From assembly GCA_017619445.1 (NCBI GenBank), contig JAFZSI010000058.1, forward strand, positions 1-64,000: a stretch of 64,000 nucleotides of DNA, in the 5' to 3' direction. Within the stretch, counting starts at the first letter, position 1, and every line of letters starts with the position of its first letter. Below the pieces are notes generated by a model that had not been told where the DNA came from, searched no databases, and worked only from the letters and a program-made list of their open reading frames with translations. Positions 46,678 through 54,645 of this stretch are shown here, piece after piece. A program made the position numbers and the translations under genes. The DNA comes from Prevotella sp. (GTDB taxonomy: Bacteria > Bacteroidota > Bacteroidia > Bacteroidales > Bacteroidaceae).

Positions 46678-47796
46678 TCAATTTTCTTCATCTTTTGTGT
46701 CTGCAACAATCTGAGGGCCGCGCACCTTGTCCTTGATGGTCAGGCCACTTTTGATTTCAATGTTCACACCGTCGCTCAAACCGGTCTTCACCTGCTTGCG
46801 CTCGTAGGTCTTTGTTTTGCCCTCGCCTTTCACGAGATAGACGAAAGTGGAGTCGCCGCTGAACTCAATGGCACTCTCAGGCACGGTCAGCACATTGTCT
46901 GCGCTGGCCAGAACTATCTCGGCATTGGCACTGTAGCCGCTGCGTATTTTGCTGCCTTTGAGCACCCGCACGGCAGCCTTAATCTCAAACTGATTGGCAC
47001 CGTTGCTCTCCACCGCCTTGGGCGAAATGTACTCCAAGGAAGCGTCGAAACTCAGGTTCTGCAGTGCCCCGATGGTGATTTTCATGGGCATGCTCGGCAC
47101 CAACTGTCCTACCTCGGTCTCATCGATGTTGCCACGGAAAATCAGGTCGTTCATGTTGGCTACGCTCGCGATGGTGGTACCATCGTTGAAGGTGTTGGAG
47201 AGAATCACCGAGTTGCCCACCTTGACGGGAATGTCCAAGATGATGCCGCTGATAGTGCTGCGGATGAGCGTTGAGCTGGCCTTGGCATTGCTCTTGGAAA
47301 TGCCATCGCGCACCACAGCTAAAGCATCGTCGGCAGCTGCCTTTTCCTCGCGCGCTTGTTTGAGTGCCTGTTTCACTTTGTCAAACTCGTCAGCACTCAC
47401 CAGTTTCTGGTTAAACAAGTTTTCCTCGCGGGTAAAGTCAATACGCGCCTGCGAAAGGTTGATGGCAGCCAGGCGCACCCGGCTCTCGGCCGAACTGAGC
47501 TGGCTCATGTCGGGAATCACCTTGACCTTGGCTATCACCTCGCCAGCACTGACGTAGTTGCCCGCCTCCTTGAGGATGGCGGTGATGATGCCGCTGATTT
47601 GGGGCTTGACGTTCACCTCGTTGCGCGGTTCAATCTTTCCCGTCACAATGGTGGTTTTCTTAATCTCGCTCATCGTGGGCACGAACTCATTATAGACCAC
47701 AGATTGCGGCTGTGACTTCTGCCACAGGAACACAAATGTTCCGATGAAAATCAGTGCCACAATAGCGGCAATGACCAGTTTGCTGTACTTTTTCAT
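46678..47796 (-). CDS. HlyD/MacA-family periplasmic adaptor subunit
   Basis: A membrane-fusion protein of about 372 residues linking the permeases to the TolC channel. It starts with a membrane anchor (KKYSKLVIAAIVALIFIGTFVFLW) and has a biotinyl-lipoyl-like region (VTGKIEPRNEVNVKPQISGIIT, GNYVSAGEVIAKVKVIPD). A coiled-coil hairpin (about 85-150, QARIDFTREENLFNQKLVSADEF) and a beta-barrel domain (IPVKVGNSVILSNTFNDGTTIA, VPSMPMKITIGAL) follow. ATG 47796 begins the anchor. The frame to 47847 is made of GAGAGGAGAG repeat and overlaps the permease stop, so I reject it. MacA-like by context. Confidence 0.9.
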   Translation of the reverse strand: MKKYSKLVIAAIVALIFIGTFVFLWQKSQPQSVVYNEFVPTMSEIKKTTIVTGKIEPRNEVNVKPQISGIITAILKEAGNYVSAGEVIAKVKVIPDMSQLSSAESRVRLAAINLSQARIDFTREENLFNQKLVSADEFDKVKQALKQAREEKAAADDALAVVRDGISKSNAKASSTLIRSTISGIILDIPVKVGNSVILSNTFNDGTTIASVANMNDLIFRGNIDETEVGQLVPSMPMKITIGALQNLSFDASLEYISPKAVESNGANQFEIKAAVRVLKGSKIRSGYSANAEIVLASADNVLTVPESAIEFSGDSTFVYLVKGEGKTKTYERKQVKTGLSDGVNIEIKSGLTIKDKVRGPQIVADTKDEEN

Positions 47797-47839
47797 ATTT
47801 TCGTTTTTATTATTTCTCCATCTCTCCTCTCTCCTCTCT

Positions 47840-49093
47840 TTATTCATCTCTCATGGCATCGACGGGCTTGATGCTCATGGCCCTTGCAGCCGGGGCAAGT
47901 CCGGCAAGAACACCCATGGCCGAAACCACGAGGGCAGCAAAGATTGCCGTCCAGAAATTCACCTGGAAATGTGCATTCACTATACCGTCCTCGGTGTTGC
48001 CCATCTCAAGCATTTGCAGGATGCACACGGCAAACAAAATGCCGCTCATACCCGCCACAAGGGTGAGCACAATGCTCTCAGAAATGATTTGCGACAGAAT
48101 CATCTTAGGTGTGGCGCCTATGGCACGGCGGATGCCTATCTCGGTGGTACGCTCGCGCACCGTCACCATCATGATGTTGCTCACGCCGATGGCTCCTGCC
48201 AACAGCGTGCCCAAGCCTACGAGCCAGATAAGGAAGTTGACCCCACGGAACAGATTGTCGAGCAACTGAAACAGCACTTCGGTGTTGAACACCATGGCTC
48301 CCTGCTCGTCGGTGGGGTCCACGTAATGGGGACGGGCAATGGTCTCGCGTATGCGGTCGGTGATTTTCGACATCACGACACCCTGGCGGCCTGTTGCCAC
48401 AATCATATCCACCTGATTACCACGGTTGTAAGTTTGCTGCATCAGCGTCAGCGGCAGTGTCACTTTCTCCTCGGCCCGTCCGTTGATGTTCATGCTGAAG
48501 GCAGCATAATCCACACCTATCACCTCGTAATAGGTGGAGTCTATGCGGATGCTCTTGCCGCAGGGGTCGCCGCCCTCCTTGAAGAGGTCTTTGTATATCT
48601 TCTTACCAATGACGCAGACTTTGCGGTGCTCGCGCATGTCCATGTCGTTGATGTAACGGCCATAATAGAGTTTCGGAGCTATCACATGAGCCAGGCTGGG
48701 CGTACTTCCCTGGATGCGGGGCGTTGTTTTCTGGTCACCATAGTAAGCGGTGTTCGACCGTCCCCACGGGGCATACAAGATGGGTGCCACCACATCCAGC
48801 TCGGGCACACGCTGGCGCAACCGCTCAATATCCTTCTGGTCCATGCTCCACCAGCGCCCCTTACGGAAGCCCTTATAGGCCTTGGAAGTCTGCTGCGCCC
48901 AAACGATGACCGTGTTCGTCGCAAAACCGTCGAAGTTTTTCTGCAGCATCTCTTTCAAGCCTTTGCCGCCTCCAATAAGCGCCACGAGCATGAACACGCC
49001 CCAGAACACTCCGAAGCCTGTTAGCAACGATCTCGACTTGTTGCGCGTCAACGTGTCAAGAATCTCCCTATATGAATCTAAATCTATTCTCAA
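47840..49093 (-). CDS. MacB-like FtsX-domain ABC permease (second of two)
   Basis: 417 residues: an N-terminal membrane helix (SLLTGFGVFWGVFMLVALIGGG), a periplasmic MacB-core domain (about 45-270) and three C-terminal helices with the FtsX signatures GTLLAGAIGVSNIMMVTVRERTTEIGIRRAIGA and AALVVSAMGVLAGLAPAARA. It is homologous to the 49130-50386 product. The two presumably form a heterodimer energised by the ATPase encoded at 50527-51246. Export substrate unknown. Confidence 0.9.
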   Translation of the reverse strand: MRIDLDSYREILDTLTRNKSRSLLTGFGVFWGVFMLVALIGGGKGLKEMLQKNFDGFATNTVIVWAQQTSKAYKGFRKGRWWSMDQKDIERLRQRVPELDVVAPILYAPWGRSNTAYYGDQKTTPRIQGSTPSLAHVIAPKLYYGRYINDMDMREHRKVCVIGKKIYKDLFKEGGDPCGKSIRIDSTYYEVIGVDYAAFSMNINGRAEEKVTLPLTLMQQTYNRGNQVDMIVATGRQGVVMSKITDRIRETIARPHYVDPTDEQGAMVFNTEVLFQLLDNLFRGVNFLIWLVGLGTLLAGAIGVSNIMMVTVRERTTEIGIRRAIGATPKMILSQIISESIVLTLVAGMSGILFAVCILQMLEMGNTEDGIVNAHFQVNFWTAIFAALVVSAMGVLAGLAPAARAMSIKPVDAMRDE

Positions 49094-49129
49094 TTTACTA
49101 TTTACTATTTTTCTACTTTTCTCCTTTTC

Positions 49130-50386
49130 TCAATCAGCTCTCAATGCCTCTATTGGCCTGATGCGGCTGGCCTTGAAAGCCGGTATGAGTCCGGCTATGG
49201 TTCCTGCGATGACCATCACCATGGTAGCCTCAAAACACACATCAAGACCGACGGTGGGATTGAGGAACATCGTGGCTTTGAAGAGTCCAGTGTCGATGGT
49301 CTCATGACCTAAGGTGGCATCCATATACTCATTCGCGCACACGCCTAAAACCATGCCGATATAGCCGAAGAACGTGGTGATGATGACGCTCTCGATGATA
49401 ATCAGTTTCAGGATGCTCCAGGGCTTGGCTCCGATGGCCTTGCGGATGCCGAACTCGTGGGTGCGCTCGCGCACGGTGATGAGCATGATATTCGACACGC
49501 CCACGATGCCACTGAGCAGGGTGAACAGTCCCACTATCCACAGGGCGGTGCGTATGATAGCGATGCCCTGCTCCATCTGCAGGCTTTGGGTGTAGCGGTT
49601 CCACAGCCATACAGTACTCTCATCGTCGGGATGAGCATAGTGGTTGGCATTCAGACGGCGGCGGTATTCCTTTTCAAAATCGTTGTTGGCCTTCTCTGTG
49701 GTCAGTCCGTGGAAAGTGTACTCAATGCTGCCCGCATCGTCGCTGTTGGCACCGAAGATTCCCTTCACCGTAGAGTAGGCCGAAAAAGCCTCGGCCTGCC
49801 CTTCCTCGCGGTCCTTGTAGATTCCAACCACTTTGAATGCGAAGTTTCCCACCTTCACGTGCCTGCCCATGAGCTGTTTATAGTCTTTTGGCTCCAACTC
49901 CTCGGCCTGTTTATTGCTCAGCACGAGAATCTTGCGTTTCTCGCGCATGTCTATATCGTTGACGAAGCGCCCGTAGAGCAGCTCCATCTTGTCTATTTTT
50001 GTATGGTTAGGATAGATGCCGGTGATGGTGGTATTGATATACTCATCGCCGTTGCTGATGGTGACACCAGTTTCGTAGCGGGCACCCACCTCATCGATGT
50101 GTTCTTTGAACTCGGTGTCGGTGGTGGTGATGTCGCGGGTCTGCAGGCGAATGTTCCTTCCTTCGGTCAGTCCATTGAAGGCTTTAGATGTGCGGCCGCC
50201 AAACACCACCATCGAGTTTGAGAGGAAGTCCTCGCTCTGCTTCATGCTGGCATTGATGAGCCCGTTGCCTGCTCCGAGCAGCACTATAAGCATAAAGATG
50301 CCCCACGCCACGGCAAAACCAGTGAGCGTGGTGCGCAGCTTGTTGCGGCGGGCTGTCTGCCATATTTCTGTCAGAATGTCTTTCAT
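49130..50386 (-). CDS. MacB-like FtsX-domain ABC permease (first of two)
   Basis: 418 residues with the same architecture as its downstream neighbour: KLRTTLTGFAVAWGIFMLIVLLGAGNGL at the N-terminus, a periplasmic domain to about residue 280, then LLSGIVGVSNIMLITVRERTHEFGIRKAIGAKP and IAGTIAGLIPAFKASRIRPIEALR. The start MKDILTEIWQTARRNK is typical of the family. A 36-base gap separates it from the second permease. Confidence 0.9.
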   Translation of the reverse strand: MKDILTEIWQTARRNKLRTTLTGFAVAWGIFMLIVLLGAGNGLINASMKQSEDFLSNSMVVFGGRTSKAFNGLTEGRNIRLQTRDITTTDTEFKEHIDEVGARYETGVTISNGDEYINTTITGIYPNHTKIDKMELLYGRFVNDIDMREKRKILVLSNKQAEELEPKDYKQLMGRHVKVGNFAFKVVGIYKDREEGQAEAFSAYSTVKGIFGANSDDAGSIEYTFHGLTTEKANNDFEKEYRRRLNANHYAHPDDESTVWLWNRYTQSLQMEQGIAIIRTALWIVGLFTLLSGIVGVSNIMLITVRERTHEFGIRKAIGAKPWSILKLIIIESVIITTFFGYIGMVLGVCANEYMDATLGHETIDTGLFKATMFLNPTVGLDVCFEATMVMVIAGTIAGLIPAFKASRIRPIEALRAD

Positions 50387-50413
50387 TTCTTTGAGCTTTG
50401 AACTTTGAACTTA

Positions 50414-50525
50414 ATGGGAGTTATCGGGAGTTAGCGGAAGTTAGCGGGAGTTAGCGGGAGTTAGCGGACAAATGCTTTTCTCTCTCTTATCTCCTAACTT
50501 CTAACTCCTATCTCCTAACTCCTTT
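50414..50525. repeat. GGAGTTAGCGG array with CTCTCTC and AACTCCTA tracts
   Basis: GGGAGTTATCGGGAGTTAGC repeated about five times with small changes, then GACAAATGCTTTTCTCTCTC as at 18600, then CTAACTTCTAACTCC repeats up to the ATPase stop. Confidence 0.8.
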
Positions 50526-50526
50526 A

Positions 50527-51246
50527 TTACTTCATCATTCCGTTGATACCGAAAGGCGAGGATTTGTGGTCGATATTTTCTTCTATCTGTCCGATGATGC
50601 CGTCTTTGATATGCACAATCTTGTTGGTTTCGTTGGCCACGCCACTCTCATGGGTAACCACGACGATGGTCATGCCCTGCTCGGCATTGAGTTGCTTGAG
50701 CAGTTGCATGACCTCCACAGATGTCTTCGAGTCGAGTGCACCCGTAGGCTCGTCGGCCAGTATGATTTGTGGATTGGTGATGAGCGCCCGGGCTATGGCA
50801 ACACGTTGTTTCTGTCCTCCCGAGAGTTCGTTGGGGTAATGGTCGGCCCAGTCTAACAGGCCCAGGCGCTCAAGGTATTCCAGTGCCATGGTGTGGCGTT
50901 TACGGCGGCTGACACCCTGGTAGAACAGCGGCAGCTCCACATTCTCGACAGCCGTTTTGAAGTTGATGAGGTTGAACGACTGGAAGATAAACCCTATCAT
51001 CCGGTTGCGGTATTCTGCCGCCCGTCGCTCGCTCAGGTCCTTGATGAGCGTGTCGGCCAGGATGTATTCGCCCGAATCGTAGTTGTCCAGAATGCCCAGA
51101 ATGTTGAGCAGCGTGGATTTGCCTGAGCCCGACGCCCCCATGATGGAGACAAACTCGCCACGTCCGATGTCGAGGCTGATGCCCTTGAGCACGTGCAGGG
51201 GCTGCGCACCGAAATAAGTCTTGTTTATGTCTTTGAGATGTATCAC
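50527..51246 (-). CDS. ABC transporter ATP-binding protein (MacB/LolD type)
   Basis: 239 residues with Walker A GASGSGKSTLLN (about 36-47), Q-loop FIFQSFNLINFKTAVENVEL, signature LSGGQKQRVAIARALI, Walker B IILADEPTGALD and H-loop VVTHESG. This MacB/LolD-type ATPase powers the two FtsX permeases encoded directly downstream. The order ATPase, permease, permease, adaptor, TolC is a typical Bacteroidetes tripartite exporter. Confidence 0.93.
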   Translation of the reverse strand: MIHLKDINKTYFGAQPLHVLKGISLDIGRGEFVSIMGASGSGKSTLLNILGILDNYDSGEYILADTLIKDLSERRAAEYRNRMIGFIFQSFNLINFKTAVENVELPLFYQGVSRRKRHTMALEYLERLGLLDWADHYPNELSGGQKQRVAIARALITNPQIILADEPTGALDSKTSVEVMQLLKQLNAEQGMTIVVVTHESGVANETNKIVHIKDGIIGQIEENIDHKSSPFGINGMMK

Positions 51247-51353
51247 ATTTATTTTACTATTTTACTATTTTACTATTTACAATTTACAATTTATTTGTTC
51301 ATTTTGTAATTTGATAATTATACATTATGAATTCTCTCTCCTCTCTCTACCTA

Positions 51354-51719
51354 TCAGACGTGCCATTTGTTGTAAAAGTTGCACACATCATCAATTTTTA
51401 TATCCAAAAGCTGCATGTTTCTAAACAGCTCTGGTAACGTCTGCTCCATGAACTCGCGTTTGCGCGCTTCCATTATCTGCTGCTTGGCCCCGGAGGTGAC
51501 GAAGTAGCCCAGACCGCGCTTATTGTAGATGATGCCGTCGCGCGAGAGCGCTTCGTAGGCCTTCACTGCGGTGTTGGTGTTCACCTGCAGCATCACGGCA
51601 TATTCGCGTACGCTCGGTATGCGCTCGTCATCCTGATAGTTGCCGGCCAGGATTTCGTCGCACAGACGGTCGGCCATCTGCAGGAATATTGCTTTATCGT
51701 TGTTGAATGCCATAATCAT
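51354..51719 (-). CDS. GntR-family regulator (YtrA type)
   Basis: A 121-residue regulator. Its winged helix (AIFLQMADRLCDEILAGNYQDDERIPSVREYAVMLQVNTNTAVKAYEALSRDGIIYNKRGLGYFV) fills most of the protein. A short helical C-terminus replaces a large effector domain, as in the YtrA subfamily that controls ABC exporters. ATG 51713 would remove two residues. It lies 37 bases after the ABC-2 permease gene and upstream of the MacB-like set, so it may control either or both. Confidence 0.9.
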   Translation of the reverse strand: MIMAFNNDKAIFLQMADRLCDEILAGNYQDDERIPSVREYAVMLQVNTNTAVKAYEALSRDGIIYNKRGLGYFVTSGAKQQIMEARKREFMEQTLPELFRNMQLLDIKIDDVCNFYNKWHV

Positions 51720-51755
51720 ATTGTTTTAACATTATATTTTATTATCAGCGGTCAA

Positions 51756-52574
51756 CTACACATTCACCCACTTGCGACTGATGACCTGCATACGAGTGAA
51801 TATGCGGTAGCTCAGCCAGTAGAACAGTGCCGAAACGGCGGCCAGGAACAGCAGATAGGCGTAGAACATCCATTTGCCGTAATGCTCGATTAGGTTCATC
51901 GGGAGTTCAAAGTCAAAATTGCGGCTCAGGAACATCATGAACATGCCAAACACCATCGCAAGTACAATCTGTATGACGGCAGTGATGAGGAACGGCCACT
52001 TGCGGAACAGCGAGCCGCCCAGCGTGAAAGTAGAATGCAAGAGCACCAGCGACAACACCTGCATCAAAAACAGCTGCCAGTAGCCCATGGTGATGCCATT
52101 GACTTCCACATGAAACACCTGGGTGAACAGAGAACCCGCAGCCGAACACATGGGCTGATGGAAAAACAGACTCAGGGTAAGCATCCTCAGCGTGTCGCCC
52201 ACGATGAAGGCCAGCAGAATGCAGGCCACCGACACCACCGACGCATAGATGACCGCGGAGAGAAATTTCTCCAGGTTGCTGGCGGGCAGCATCAGCAGCG
52301 ATACGCGCCGCTGCTTGGTGGTGAACTCGCTGAAAAGGCCCGCCACGCTGATCATGATGGCCAAACCAATAAAGAAAGCGCATACGCCAGCCACTACCAT
52401 AGTGGTCTGCTGATAGTTTTCAGCACCCTTGGGCGAAGTCATATAGTAAAAGAACAACTCGAGCAGGAAGATACCCAACGTGGAGCCTGCTGTCCACAGC
52501 ATCAGTTTCTGACGGTTCTCCATGATTATCCATTTCAGTGTCTGGAAAAATCGATTCATATCAAAGTTTTTCAT
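51756..52574 (-). CDS. ABC-2 type membrane protein
   Basis: About 272 residues with six hydrophobic segments (for example LMLWTAGSTLGIFLLELFFYY, VVAGVCAFFIGLAIMISVAGL, YASVVSVACILLAFIVGDTL, FLITAVIQIVLAMVFGMFMMF, FYAYLLFLAAVSALFYWLSY). The cytoplasmic motif FSEFTTKQRRVSLLMLPASNLEKFLSAV is typical of small Bacteroidetes ABC-2 permeases. It pairs with the ATPase encoded just upstream. ATG 52574 (MKNFDMNRFFQ) is preferred to the frame from 52595, which is repeat-derived. Substrate unknown. Confidence 0.85.
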   Translation of the reverse strand: MKNFDMNRFFQTLKWIIMENRQKLMLWTAGSTLGIFLLELFFYYMTSPKGAENYQQTTMVVAGVCAFFIGLAIMISVAGLFSEFTTKQRRVSLLMLPASNLEKFLSAVIYASVVSVACILLAFIVGDTLRMLTLSLFFHQPMCSAAGSLFTQVFHVEVNGITMGYWQLFLMQVLSLVLLHSTFTLGGSLFRKWPFLITAVIQIVLAMVFGMFMMFLSRNFDFELPMNLIEHYGKWMFYAYLLFLAAVSALFYWLSYRIFTRMQVISRKWVNV

Positions 52575-52616
52575 ATCCGTATTCTCAATTATCAATTGTT
52601 AATTATTCATTCTCAA

Positions 52617-53438
52617 TTACTTCACCTTTCCGCTGATTACAGCGTCGAACAGCAACTCAAGGTTCAGCTGCGTCTCGGCACTGCCCTCCCTGCGGCGCAC
52701 CATCACCGCGTTGCCCTGCAACGACGGCTCCGCATAGACCACATCGCTCATGTCGCTGCCCGCTGGGCGGTATTCAAAGCTGTAATCCTTGCAGATGTCG
52801 GCCACGCTGCTGTTGAGCAGCAGCCCCGTCTGCGTCAGTATCAGAATATGGTCCAACAACTGCTCCACATCGTGCACCTGGTGGGTGCTGATGATGAGCG
52901 TTCGGTCGTCGGTCATGTTGTTGGCCACGGCGCGGCGGAACTGCGCCTTCGAGGGAATGTCCATGCCGTTGGTGGGCTCGTCCATGAGCAGCAACGACGT
53001 TCCAGCGGCGAGGGCAAAGCTCATATACACCTTCTTCTTCTGCCCCATTGAGAGAGAATTGAGCTGTAGCGACGTGGGCAGCTCGAAGTCGGCGAGACAC
53101 TGCTCAAGCACCTCGCGGCAGAAACGCGGATAGAAAGGCTCGTTCATGCGCAAAAACTGTTCAAGCGACAAGGCGGGCAGGTCAAACTCCTCGGGTACGA
53201 TGAAAATGTCCTGCAACATGCCGGGCAAACGCAAGCTTGCGTCCATCGTATCCACACGCACCTGTCCGCGCTGGGCGCGCAGCAGTCCGCTAATCAGGTA
53301 GAGCAGCGTGGATTTGCCCGTGCCGTTCTTGCCCAGCAGGCCGTAGATGTTGTTCTTCTCAATCTCCAGGCTGAAATTCTGAAACACCTGCTGCCTCGAG
53401 CCTGCATACTTAAAACTGATGTTATCAATCTGTATCAT
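52617..53438 (-). CDS. ABC transporter ATP-binding protein (ABC-2 system)
   Basis: 273 residues with Walker A GLLGKNGTGKSTLLY (about 33-47), signature-like LNSLSMGQKKKVYMSFALA, Walker B TSLLLMDEPTNGMD and switch His in IISTHQVHDVEQ. The signature reads SMGQ rather than SGGQ, as in many ABC-2 exporter ATPases. Partner of the 51756-52574 membrane protein, and with GntR forms a YtrA-type module. Confidence 0.92.
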   Translation of the reverse strand: MIQIDNISFKYAGSRQQVFQNFSLEIEKNNIYGLLGKNGTGKSTLLYLISGLLRAQRGQVRVDTMDASLRLPGMLQDIFIVPEEFDLPALSLEQFLRMNEPFYPRFCREVLEQCLADFELPTSLQLNSLSMGQKKKVYMSFALAAGTSLLLMDEPTNGMDIPSKAQFRRAVANNMTDDRTLIISTHQVHDVEQLLDHILILTQTGLLLNSSVADICKDYSFEYRPAGSDMSDVVYAEPSLQGNAVMVRRREGSAETQLNLELLFDAVISGKVK

Positions 53439-53522
53439 AATTCTTTTAATTGTTTTCTGTTTTCTGTATTTCTGTTACTCTTTCTATTCTCTCTCCTCTC
53501 TCCTCTTTCCTCTCTCCTCTAT

Positions 53523-54008
53523 TTATTTTACATAAGCCAACAACAGGTCGGCGCGGGGATTCAACACCAGCATACGGTCAACCACCTCGAAGCCATTGTC
53601 TTGGCCGCTCCATTTCAGATAGTTCACAGACACCAGATTGTTGAACTCATAAAGATAAACAGCCTTCTCATCCACATTCTTGTAGGCGTGGCTGTCGGCA
53701 TCCCAGTTGCTGCGCTCCACCTCAAAGCTGTTCTCACCGTAAGTATAGGTCAGACGGTAGCTCGGTTCCCACTCCTTGCTCACCTCGTTCCAAGCAAAAG
53801 CCTCTTTCTCAGTCAGACGCTCCAAAGCGTCGTAAGCATAACGATACTCCAGCTTCGGAGAAAGCCCCGAGGCCGAACGGTCGTAAACATACATGGCATT
53901 CACCTGCCCATCAACAATGTCAGCATTGTAGAAATACTCGCTGTTAACGTTCGAACCAGCACTCAGAAACATGTTCAGGATGGTTGCTACTGTGATGATT
54001 GTTTCCAT
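53523..54008 (-). CDS. DUF3836-type secreted protein
   Basis: 161 residues. A short hydrophobic N-terminus (IITVATILNMFLSAGSNV) may act as a weak signal. The body has YD-like beta-strand statements (NAMYVYDRSASGLSPKLEYRYAYDALERLTEKEAFAWNEVSKEW, SYRLTYTYGENSFEVERSNWD) typical of DUF3836 proteins of Bacteroides and Prevotella. No enzymatic motif is visible. It has its own promoter with a TACTTTTG box and an inverted repeat, and stands upstream of the ABC genes, 84 bases from the ATPase start. Function unknown. Confidence 0.75.
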   Translation of the reverse strand: METIITVATILNMFLSAGSNVNSEYFYNADIVDGQVNAMYVYDRSASGLSPKLEYRYAYDALERLTEKEAFAWNEVSKEWEPSYRLTYTYGENSFEVERSNWDADSHAYKNVDEKAVYLYEFNNLVSVNYLKWSGQDNGFEVVDRMLVLNPRADLLLAYVK

Positions 54009-54078
54009 AACTCTAATTATTTAATGGTTGATTTTGGGTTATATTTCCGTTGTGATCGAGTTTCGATTCTGTTGTTAT

Positions 54079-54102
54079 AGTGTACCAGTAAAATAGTACA
54101 CT
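54079..54102. promoter_or_regulatory. Inverted repeat just downstream of the DUF3836 -7 box
   Basis: AGTGTAC (54079-54085) and GTACACT (54096-54102), 10-base spacer. It overlaps the expected transcription start, so it may be an operator. Confidence 0.5.
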
Positions 54103-54103
54103 G

Positions 54104-54111
54104 CAAAAGTA
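54104..54111 (-). promoter_or_regulatory. Probable -7 box of the DUF3836 gene
   Basis: Minus strand TACTTTTG, identical to the boxes before the arabinan susC and before yicC. Confidence 0.6.
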
Positions 54112-54457
54112 GTGTAAACATCAATACCCTCCAAATATTTCCGCACTTTTTTTCTCAAAAACCTTCTCTTTTAACTTCCGTTCACAGTCTTTGCGCCACA
54201 ATCATCACTTTTTAACAAAACAAACCGTCAAAACAACAGAATAAACCTTTGCTTTGTTTTTCTAAAGCGGCACTTTACAATCACAACTCGTAGGTTTACG
54301 TTCAAATTCTCTAGAGAATTTCATAATAAACCCCACAATGGGTATTTGCCGCGTTAGAAGATAAATCTGTCAAGTGGAGTATAGCGTTCACAATGCCAGA
54401 CGCTGAAGCTACATTATAAATATATATGTACGCACGTGAGGGTGGCGAACAAAAAAT

Positions 54458-54503
54458 GTGCACAATTTGTTCACAAAAACAAAACTGTGAACAAATTGTG
54501 CAC
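54458..54503. repeat. Perfect 18-base inverted repeat
   Basis: GTGCACAATTTGTTCACA (54458-54475), a 10-base A/C loop, and TGTGAACAAATTGTGCAC (54486-54503). Exact complementarity over 18 bases and no T-tract on either side. Confidence 0.9.
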
Positions 54504-54540
54504 AAATCTCGGTGCGCCTTGTGATGCACGATGCTTTAAG

Positions 54541-54640
54541 AACCCACCCCTACCAAACCCACCCCAGCCCTCCCAAAGGGAGGGAGCTGAAAGGGAGGGA
54601 GCTGAAAGGGAGGGAGCTGAAAGGGAGATAGGTGTGCGTG
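54541..54640. repeat. GGGAGGG hairpin element with 15-base tandem expansion
   Basis: ACCCACCCCAGCCCTCCC-AAA-GGGAGGGAG, then the 15-base unit AGGGAGGGAGCTGAA three times, ending in GTGCGTGCCGGAT, which matches the GTGCCTGCCGGA end of the cassette repeats at 61580-62216. Confidence 0.85.
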
Positions 54641-54645
54641 CCGGA

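Larger units (their letters stand above)
54112..54645. repeat. Non-coding region upstream of the DUF3836 promoter and downstream of rseP
   Basis: No gene seen. It contains TCTAGA palindrome copy 9 (54304-54321, AAATTCTCTAGAGAATTT), a perfect 18-base hairpin (54458-54503) and a hairpin-element array (54541-54640). The rest is A/T-rich sequence. Confidence 0.75.

Noticed and set aside
47797..47847. Extended N-terminus of the HlyD gene
   Set aside because: Encoded by GAGAGGAGAG repeat, overlaps the upstream permease stop, and places a charged stretch before the membrane anchor.
54311..54529. 72-codon minus-strand ORF in the gap below the DUF3836 promoter
   Set aside because: Runs through a hairpin and A/T-rich repeats and contains YIYIYN from a TATATA tract; no support for coding.
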